Below are positions 1 through 5,993 of a stretch of 6,621 bases of DNA, in pieces. Made by a program: the position numbers and the translations under genes. The notes beneath the pieces are model-generated. The model was not told the DNA's origin, did not search any database, and was given only the letters and a program-made list of their open reading frames with translations. Each line of letters begins with the position of its first letter. The stretch's first letter is position 1. Location of the stretch: the NCBI GenBank assembly GCA_945787595.1, contig CALZJV010000348.1, positions 1 through 6,621 on the forward strand, given 5' to 3'. Origin of the DNA: an uncultured Desulfobacterales bacterium (GTDB lineage Bacteria > Desulfobacterota > Desulfobacteria > Desulfobacterales > JAFDCJ01).

Positions 1-1
1 G

Positions 2-2242
2 CAAGAGATTTTCCCGAAAAACGTCGTCCTCTCCGTCCAGGGCAAGACAAAGTTGGAGAGTGTCTATATTATCAAAGAGGGATCACTGGAGCTGTTTTAT
101 GAGATCGATGGTGAAAAGGAGCTTACCGGGAATCTGAAACCGGGTGAGATCTTCGGCGGAATCTGCATTCTGATGAACGCCGGTATTTCGGTGCGCACGG
201 CGAAAATCGTCAATGATGCAACGCTATATACAATGCCGCAAAAAGTGTTTTTAGAGGTCTGCGCCCGCCATAATTTTTTATACGAATATTTTGCCGCTAA
301 ATTCCGTAAACGAATGTCCGATGAAACCTATTCATCTGTTGCGGTCGCCGGACAAGCCCAGCATTTTCTTTCCCGGCTGGTGCCTTTTTCTTTTCTCTCG
401 GAAAAAGAAATTGACATGATCTCCAAAGAAATTTCCACGATTAAATATCCCCGGGATACCGTGCTGTTCGTCCAGGGACAGTCGAAAGTCGAATATCTGT
501 ATATCATTCAAAAAGGGGCTGCGGAGCGCTACTTTGAAGAAAATGACCAGAAGACATTGCGCGGGTTACTGGGCGAGGGCGACATGTACGGCGGGATTTC
601 AATTCTTATGAACAACGGGATTCCCATCCGCACACTGAGGATTACGGAAGATTCGTGGTTGTATATTTTACCAAAAGAAATATTCCTAAAAATTTGTAAC
701 CAACATGAAGCCTTTACCGAATTTTTCACGGACACATTTGGTAAACGGATGCTGGATCGATCCTACGCAGAAATTATCAGCAGCAACTTCAGGCCGCGGG
801 GGGATACCACGCAATTTTTCAACCTGCCAGTGAACAACATCTTCAACCGCGAACTGGTTTACTGTGACCATAATCTGCCGATACGGGCAGCGGCGGCCGT
901 GATGAGCGAGCACAATTCGAGTTCTATCTTCATTCGCGAGCCCGGAGCTGATTTCGTAGGGGTTGTGACAGACAATGACCTGAGAAAAAAGGTCACTGCC
1001 ACAGGATTGGACATTCTAAAACCGGTTTGCGAGATTATGTCCTCCCCGTTATGCACCATTTCATCAAATGCCCTGGTTTTTGAGGCTCTGATGGAAATGA
1101 TGAAAAGAAATATTAAACATCTTGCGGTTAAGGATACGAACGACGAAGTGGTCGGTGTGATCACCAACCGGGATTTGCTGAAAGCACAGGGTCAGTCCCC
1201 TATTTTCATCGTTCGCGAGATTGCACGCGCCCAATTTATCAACCAGATCGTGCAAATCCGCCAACAGATACCCAGGCTGATTCAGACGCTGATCAACACA
1301 GGGGCCAAAGCCAAAAATATCACACGGTTTTTAACCACCGTATCGGATGCCATTTTACAGAAAATCATCGGTTTTGCTTTTGATGAGATGGGACCCGCGC
1401 CGGCCAAATTTGTATTTATGGTAATGGGCAGCGAGGGGCGAAAAGAGCAAACACTCAAAACCGATCAGGACAACGCGATTCTAATTGAAGATGTGAATGC
1501 AAAATCCCAAAAAGAGGTTATGAAGTATTTTTTGAAATTTGGCGAAAAAGTCTGCAACTGGTTGGATCAAGCGGGGTATACGCTTTGCAAAGGTGATGTC
1601 ATGGCAAAAAATCCCAAATGGTGCCAACCCCTGGGAACCTGGAAGAAATATTTTTCAGAGTGGATCCATAAGGCCGAACCCGAAGCGCTGCTTCAAGCCA
1701 GCATCTTCTTTGATTTTCGGCATGCCTATGGTGATAAGATTCTGATTGACGAGTTGCGCCGGCACTTGTTTGGCTCCCTGGCGGGATGGCCGGGGTTTTT
1801 CCGTCATCTTTCAGAAAATGCCCTTTATTTTACACCGCCGATCGGCTTTTTCCGTAATTTTCTGGTAGAATCCAAAGGTCAACACCGCGATACGTTCAAT
1901 ATCAAGGGCGCCATGCAACCGGTTGTTGACTACGCCCGCATATATGCCCTGCGTCACAAAATTGAAGAAACAAACACCTTCGAAAGACTCGATCAGCTTC
2001 TGGCCCAAAAGAAAATTTCCATACAGGAACATAATGAATTGGACACTGCCTATAGTTACCTGATGCAGCAGCGCTTTGTCACCCAGGTGAAAACGGTTAT
2101 CGCTGAAAATTCGGAACCGGACAACTATGTAAATCCCAAACAGCTTTCGCGGATTGAACAGACGATGCTCAAAGAAATTTTTAAACGCATCGAGAAATTT
2201 CAATCTAAATTAAGTTTTGATTTCATCGGTCAGCAGTTTTGA
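2..2242 (+). CDS. Tandem cNMP-binding / CBS pair / DUF294 nucleotidyltransferase protein (5' partial)
   Basis: This is probably a cytoplasmic signal-responsive nucleotidyltransferase; its substrate cannot be read from the sequence. The frame is open from base 2. The codons before the TTG at 53 encode a strand matching the second repeat (FPKNVVLSVQG against YPRDTVLFVQG), so the true start lies left of the window, with about 25-30 residues of domain 1 missing. Order: cNMP-like domain 1 (2 to about 330), cNMP-like domain 2 (about 370-765), CBS pair (about 830-1190), DUF294/GlnD-like nucleotidyltransferase (about 1200-1640), and DUF294 C-terminal domain (about 1675-2210, with FFDFRHAYGD and PPIGFFRNF). 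The catalytic signature is MGSEGR at 1424-1441, followed by the metal-binding pair TDQD with aspartates at 1463 and 1469. Both phosphate-binding cassettes keep the arginine (194-196, 629-631) but read F/Y-G-G where the family usually has F-G-E, so cyclic nucleotide binding is doubtful. The domain assignment is confident; the ligand and target are unknown. Convergent with the next gene. Confidence 0.9.
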   Translation, partial: QEIFPKNVVLSVQGKTKLESVYIIKEGSLELFYEIDGEKELTGNLKPGEIFGGICILMNAGISVRTAKIVNDATLYTMPQKVFLEVCARHNFLYEYFAAKFRKRMSDETYSSVAVAGQAQHFLSRLVPFSFLSEKEIDMISKEISTIKYPRDTVLFVQGQSKVEYLYIIQKGAAERYFEENDQKTLRGLLGEGDMYGGISILMNNGIPIRTLRITEDSWLYILPKEIFLKICNQHEAFTEFFTDTFGKRMLDRSYAEIISSNFRPRGDTTQFFNLPVNNIFNRELVYCDHNLPIRAAAAVMSEHNSSSIFIREPGADFVGVVTDNDLRKKVTATGLDILKPVCEIMSSPLCTISSNALVFEALMEMMKRNIKHLAVKDTNDEVVGVITNRDLLKAQGQSPIFIVREIARAQFINQIVQIRQQIPRLIQTLINTGAKAKNITRFLTTVSDAILQKIIGFAFDEMGPAPAKFVFMVMGSEGRKEQTLKTDQDNAILIEDVNAKSQKEVMKYFLKFGEKVCNWLDQAGYTLCKGDVMAKNPKWCQPLGTWKKYFSEWIHKAEPEALLQASIFFDFRHAYGDKILIDELRRHLFGSLAGWPGFFRHLSENALYFTPPIGFFRNFLVESKGQHRDTFNIKGAMQPVVDYARIYALRHKIEETNTFERLDQLLAQKKISIQEHNELDTAYSYLMQQRFVTQVKTVIAENSEPDNYVNPKQLSRIEQTMLKEIFKRIEKFQSKLSFDFIGQQF

Positions 2243-2252
2243 ATTCAGCGGT

Positions 2253-2441
2253 CAGATGGCAGATGACAGAGAACAGATTACAGATGACAGAGAACAGATG
2301 ACAGAGAACAGATTACAGATGACAGAAAACAGAGAACAGATGACAGAAAACAGAGAACAGATTACAGATTACAGAAGACAGAGAACAAATTACAGAGGAC
2401 AGAGGGCAGAAGACAGATTACAGATGGCGGAAATCAGATTG
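2253..2441 (+). repeat. Heptamer tandem array, consensus CAGANNA, about 27 units
   Basis: Beginning ten bases after the upstream stop codon, the plus strand can be divided into 27 consecutive seven-base units with no insertion or deletion. Positions 1-4 are CAGA in all but two units (caaatta at 2386 and cggaaat at 2428). Positions 5-7 vary among tga, gaa, tta, aaa, aga, gga and a few others. Higher-order copies exist: cagatga-cagaaaa-cagagaa occurs twice back to back (2316-2336, 2337-2357), and the stretch from 2260 recurs 35 bases later at 2295 for about 32 bases. The array degenerates toward its right end. Because seven is not a multiple of three, one frame (TTG at 2217 to TAG at 2469-2471) stays open and reads a heptapeptide pattern of the type REQMTEN. 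It starts inside the upstream gene without a visible ribosome site, so I regard it as non-coding. Heptameric intergenic repeats are known in bacteria (for example the cyanobacterial STRR families); their function is unsettled. Confidence 0.9.
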
Positions 2442-2503
2442 GATGGCCAGTTCATCCCTGCTACTCTTTAGATCCTCCTGCACCGTTCATCGAACGATGT
2501 CTT
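2442..2503. other. Intergenic spacer between two heptamer arrays
   Basis: These 62 bases separate the two arrays and contain no supportable gene. The only structure seen is a small hairpin at 2484-2496 (CGTTC, loop ATC, GAACG), which overlaps an alternative one at 2488-2499 (CATCG, AA, CGATG). Neither is followed by a T-run on either strand, so they do not qualify as intrinsic terminators. Transcription from both flanking genes converges here, and how it stops is not evident from the sequence. Confidence 0.5.
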
Positions 2504-2538
2504 ACTCTATACGCTATGCTCTTTGCTCTATGCCCTTT
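2504..2538 (-). repeat. Short second heptamer array, minus-strand consensus AWAGAGC
   Basis: Five consecutive seven-base units are visible on the plus strand: actctat, acgctat, gctcttt, gctctat, gcccttt. On the minus strand they read as degenerate copies of ATAGAGC/AAAGAGC. The array begins 23 bases beyond the stop codon of the AAA+/Lon gene in that gene's direction. It is much shorter and more degenerate than the larger array to the left, but it has the same period and, when rotated, a related core (A-N-A-G-A-N-N) on the opposite strand. With only five imperfect copies the call is less secure. Confidence 0.6.
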
Positions 2539-2561
2539 TTGCCCGCAACCCAATCCGCCTT

Positions 2562-5500
2562 TCATCGTTCCTCAGATTTGGCAGGGATTGCTTTGCGGTT
2601 TTGAAAATAGCTCATCAGGGGGGTTAAGAGCGTTCTGATTTTTTTCTTTTCCCGTTGCCGGAAAATTTCTTCCAGCGAAATGTGAGGATCCCGTTCAGGG
2701 GAGCGCAAATACTTTCGCACGGCACTCAGACGGCTTAAAATTTCTTTTTCGGCCTGATCTTTCAGCCGCTGTTTTTTTATCAGTATCTCTTCTTTGATGC
2801 CGTTATCGAGCTTATTGCCCTGGAATTTTTTTAATTTGTATTCAATGCGCCGGTCGATAAGATCTAATAGGATTTTTCCATATTCCTCACCAAAATACAT
2901 CACTTCGGGAACAAGGTCGCCAAAGTGTGTCACCCCAAGAATGTCTTTGCTCTGAAACCAGTAATTTTCCAGAAAGTCCAGCTCAAGGTCTCTGTAGTTT
3001 TGGAGGGGCATGAACATCCTGCGCAAATGGAGCAGAACTTTTTGAGCCTTTTTCTTATGGCCGCCGATGATCACGGATCCGCCGACTTCGCCTTTCTTAA
3101 CACCCTTGGTCCAGGGCGCACCGGTGATACCGAAGTCGTTGTAAACCGGGATAAACAGCAGGGTGGAAAGTGTGTTTATGGCCAGCGCATAGCCGGCGGA
3201 CGGGCCGCCGACGTTGTATGAGGCGGAAAGCAACTGGTGATGGATGGTGTAATTGGCCAAAAAATCACCGACAAGCCGGGACATACTTACTTTGGAGTCG
3301 AGCTGCTGCAGGTAGTTTTCAACCATCGTCAATGCTTCCTGGGCGGATTGCTGGGTCATCTTGACCGCCATGTCCAGATCGGCTGCCGCAGGCGCGGATG
3401 ATGAAACTGCTCCGGTGACCATGACTTTTTCAGCGCCCTGGTGATAGGTCACACTTGTGGCGATCGGCAGCAGCACCCCGGAAACATCGCTGGCTCCCAC
3501 ACCGATAATAAAGCCGACCTGGGGTTCCTGACTGAGCTCGGCTTCTAAAAACTCATCCAGCTGCACCTTACCTTTTTTAACCGGACTCTGGGAGATTTCA
3601 CGGCGGGCGGAATTAAGATGGGAAGGCATCAACGGATAATCTTCAACATCTTTTATCCCGGACAGCAATTCGATAATCGTATCGTACTGATTTAGAAAAA
3701 CGATGGGGTCTTCTTTGACCTGGGCCCGGATTTTTTGGGGAGCTTGGACTGCATCCATTATACCCACCAAGGTTTTGAAATTGAACTTGACGAAATTGAT
3801 CATGTCTTCTTTGGGGCCTTCCCCAAAGGAACGAATCTTGAGCAGTACTGCGTATTCCGTGCTGCGAAGCGAACAGGCCTTTTCAACAAAGGCGGCATAA
3901 TCCGCCGGGGTGTTACATATTCCCTGGGCTGAATCCATGACGGCATCCACGCCAAGACCAGGGGCCAGCGGTATGTCTACTATCGAACCCTCTATAATTT
4001 CTGCGATGTCTTTTTTGCGCAGGTGTCCCGAGATTTCCATTACCTTCAGGCGCTTTGATCGTATCAGGGCCGGATCCAGGATATCGAGCCGGTTGGTGGT
4101 GAGCACCGTAAAGACTCGGTTCAACGGTATTTCGCCATCTATCAGGTTTAAAAACGAATTGGTCAGCTTATCGGCTGGAGAGCCCCCGGAGGCGCTTCTT
4201 CTGGGAGCCAGCGCATCTCCTTCGTCGAAGAAAACGACGGTAGGTGCGATCATTTTGGCGATATCGTAAAGCTTCTCGAGGTTCTCGACCGCGCCGTCGA
4301 TAGGGTTGGTCGGATCCTGCAATAAGGTCAGTCCCGCCGATATGTCATGAATGTCACGGTTTTCACTCAGCCAGGCTCGCACCAGAAAAGTCTTACCGCT
4401 GCCAGGGGGACCGTTCAAAACCACCCCTTTTTCCTCACTCACACCGTATGAAAGACAATTGTTCGACATCTCGGAAAACACGTCCTTGACCCCGCCGACG
4501 TATTCATCCCATTTTAAATGCCGATCCATCCGATCCACAACTTTGTTAAAAAGGTCGCCATAGGAATTTTGGGCGACCAGTTCAAATGCCTGACGCACCA
4601 GCAGGGAATCATTGAGATATTCCGGCGCAAATCCTCCTTTAATCTCTATGACGGAATCGATCAGTTTGCGCACGTAAGAAGGGATTAATTTGAGGGTCCT
4701 TTCATCAAAAATGACAAAGATCTTTTCAACTGCCCGCAGCAAATCCTGCTCTGTTATGCATACGGCTGTCTGGGGACAAAATGCATCATCCGGACGCCCC
4801 ACCCGGATATCGTGGCGAATCAGCTCTAAAGACACCACCTCTTTGAGGTTTTCGGGTTTTTGCCAATAGTCCGCGATGTTGATTATTTTGCCTTTTTCGA
4901 CAAACCGTCGGTAAATGGCCGGATCGAATTTTTCCGGTTGATCGGTGGTGGCAATTAACAAGCAGTCGCGGCTGCCGTTGATGATTTCATCCAGTACGAT
5001 GTTAGAAGTGTCGATCAGCGTTCGTTGTTGCCTTTCAACTCCTCCCGCCTCCCTGGCGTTGGCCCTGCCGAAAGCGCTGTGGGCTTCTTCAATATGCCGG
5101 ATAGATATTTTTCTCGGATCTCCGAGTGATCTTTTAAAATAGTTGCCGGGTTCTCCCGCCAGGGCGGTCTGAAAATCGTTGGGTGTTACCATGCTGGAGT
5201 CAATCAGTATTCCCTGATCTTCCAATTCGGAAAGTTCCTTGCCGATACTCCTTTTAAGAATTGTTTTTAAAAGCGGGATACGGGAAAGTCGCTTGTAAAA
5301 TTTTAATTTCTTTTGCCTCGCAATTTCCAGGGACAGGGTCGGATCGATCTGTTCGATGGTTTTCCAGAAGGGTTCTTCGGCCAGCAGCTCTTCCTTTTTA
5401 TGCTTTAAATCGGCTTGCGGAAACGTGTCGTTGGCAAAGATAACGTTGTTGATAGTGTGGGTGATCGTGGCTGTTTTGCCGCTGCCGCTGGGCCCGACAA

Positions 5501-5981
5501 CCAGCAGTAAAGGCGCCTTGGGCACAGATGGATCTGAAATGTATTCCTTGCGGATATGGACTCGGTATATCTTTTCAAAAAGCTCTCGAAGGTCGTGGGG
5601 GATGTGCACGTCCGTGAGTTCACGGTCAAGCAACGATAGGAGATAAATGTAATCTTTGGCCGAGAGTTCCTTTTCCAGTAATTTGTTCCAAGCTTCCTGG
5701 GGGTTGGTCTGACCGGAGATTTCAAATCGTTTCTGCCAGTCCGTTAGAATGTCCGGGTCCTTTAAAGTGTTGAATTGTTTTTGGGGAGCTGCCATAAAAA
5801 GCGACAGGATCCGGTCCAGCACCGCATTAATGAAATCTGAGGATGGTTTGTACTGGTTGAGGCGGGCTCGCATAAACGCTCTGGTTTCATAGGGCCAGGA
5901 GGCAACCAGATCTTCGATTTCACGAATTCGAGTTTCAGACAGACGCACGTATTGGATTTCTTTGGTCAGTCTACGGGCCAT
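2562..5981 (-). CDS. Tandem AAA+ ATPase fused to Lon-type (S16) serine protease
   Basis: Predicted ATP-dependent protease of 1139 residues that would unfold substrates and cleave them with a Ser-Lys dyad. AAA+ module 1 (about 135-470) has Walker A GPSGSGKT at 163-170, a Walker B-like strand ending in EE at 298-299 instead of DE, sensor 1 near LLIATT (341-346) and arginines at 358-359. AAA+ module 2 (about 480-720) resembles Cdc48/FtsH-type modules, with GPPGSGKT at 524-531, VVFFDE ending at 587, TTNR at 628-631 and arginine-finger positions R641 and R644. The S16 domain (about 820-1030) has GGPSAG with Ser928, then IIGGHKKK, whose Lys978 aligns with the Lon catalytic lysine. A charged helical tail covers about 1035-1139. 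There is no Lon N-terminal substrate domain, signal peptide or clear membrane helix. The ATG at 5981 is supported by AGGAGG six bases upstream. It lies one base after the SPFH gene's stop codon, implying co-translation and joint function. Classical LonA, LonB and FtsH each carry a single AAA+ module, so this architecture is unusual. Confidence 0.9.
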   Translation of the reverse strand: MARRLTKEIQYVRLSETRIREIEDLVASWPYETRAFMRARLNQYKPSSDFINAVLDRILSLFMAAPQKQFNTLKDPDILTDWQKRFEISGQTNPQEAWNKLLEKELSAKDYIYLLSLLDRELTDVHIPHDLRELFEKIYRVHIRKEYISDPSVPKAPLLLVVGPSGSGKTATITHTINNVIFANDTFPQADLKHKKEELLAEEPFWKTIEQIDPTLSLEIARQKKLKFYKRLSRIPLLKTILKRSIGKELSELEDQGILIDSSMVTPNDFQTALAGEPGNYFKRSLGDPRKISIRHIEEAHSAFGRANAREAGGVERQQRTLIDTSNIVLDEIINGSRDCLLIATTDQPEKFDPAIYRRFVEKGKIINIADYWQKPENLKEVVSLELIRHDIRVGRPDDAFCPQTAVCITEQDLLRAVEKIFVIFDERTLKLIPSYVRKLIDSVIEIKGGFAPEYLNDSLLVRQAFELVAQNSYGDLFNKVVDRMDRHLKWDEYVGGVKDVFSEMSNNCLSYGVSEEKGVVLNGPPGSGKTFLVRAWLSENRDIHDISAGLTLLQDPTNPIDGAVENLEKLYDIAKMIAPTVVFFDEGDALAPRRSASGGSPADKLTNSFLNLIDGEIPLNRVFTVLTTNRLDILDPALIRSKRLKVMEISGHLRKKDIAEIIEGSIVDIPLAPGLGVDAVMDSAQGICNTPADYAAFVEKACSLRSTEYAVLLKIRSFGEGPKEDMINFVKFNFKTLVGIMDAVQAPQKIRAQVKEDPIVFLNQYDTIIELLSGIKDVEDYPLMPSHLNSARREISQSPVKKGKVQLDEFLEAELSQEPQVGFIIGVGASDVSGVLLPIATSVTYHQGAEKVMVTGAVSSSAPAAADLDMAVKMTQQSAQEALTMVENYLQQLDSKVSMSRLVGDFLANYTIHHQLLSASYNVGGPSAGYALAINTLSTLLFIPVYNDFGITGAPWTKGVKKGEVGGSVIIGGHKKKAQKVLLHLRRMFMPLQNYRDLELDFLENYWFQSKDILGVTHFGDLVPEVMYFGEEYGKILLDLIDRRIEYKLKKFQGNKLDNGIKEEILIKKQRLKDQAEKEILSRLSAVRKYLRSPERDPHISLEEIFRQREKKKIRTLLTPLMSYFQNRKAIPAKSEER

Positions 5982-5993
5982 GTCATTCCTCCT
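5979..5993 (-). promoter_or_regulatory. Shine-Dalgarno and stop-start junction coupling SPFH gene to AAA+/Lon gene
   Basis: On the minus strand AGGAGG (5993-5988) lies within the last codons of the SPFH gene. Its TGA stop (5985-5983) is followed by one base and then the ATG of the protease gene (5981-5979). The six-base spacing is favourable, and the arrangement is typical of translational coupling. It fixes the start of the protease gene and indicates that both proteins are made from one mRNA. Confidence 0.85.

Noticed and set aside
53..55. TTG at 53 as the real start of the DUF294 gene
   Set aside because: The in-frame codons upstream continue the first cNMP-like domain and match the second repeat, so the gene extends past the window edge.
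1811..2203. 130-codon minus-strand reading frame opposite the DUF294 C-terminal domain
   Set aside because: It is an antisense shadow of a well-supported coding frame, with no ribosome site or recognisable motif.
2253..2441. CRISPR array
   Set aside because: The period is seven bases with no spacers of distinct sequence; this is a simple tandem array.
2217..2471. 84-codon plus-strand reading frame with heptapeptide repeats (REQMTEN type)
   Set aside because: It begins at a TTG inside the end of the upstream gene with no ribosome site, and it is open only because the seven-base array avoids stops in this one frame. The peptide repeat follows directly from the DNA repeat.
2484..2499. Short hairpin as an intrinsic terminator between the convergent genes
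   Set aside because: The stem is only five base pairs and no T-run follows on either strand.
5405..5725. 106-codon minus-strand reading frame
   Set aside because: It lies wholly inside the AAA+/Lon gene in another frame, over its first Walker A region, and its translation shows no domain of its own.
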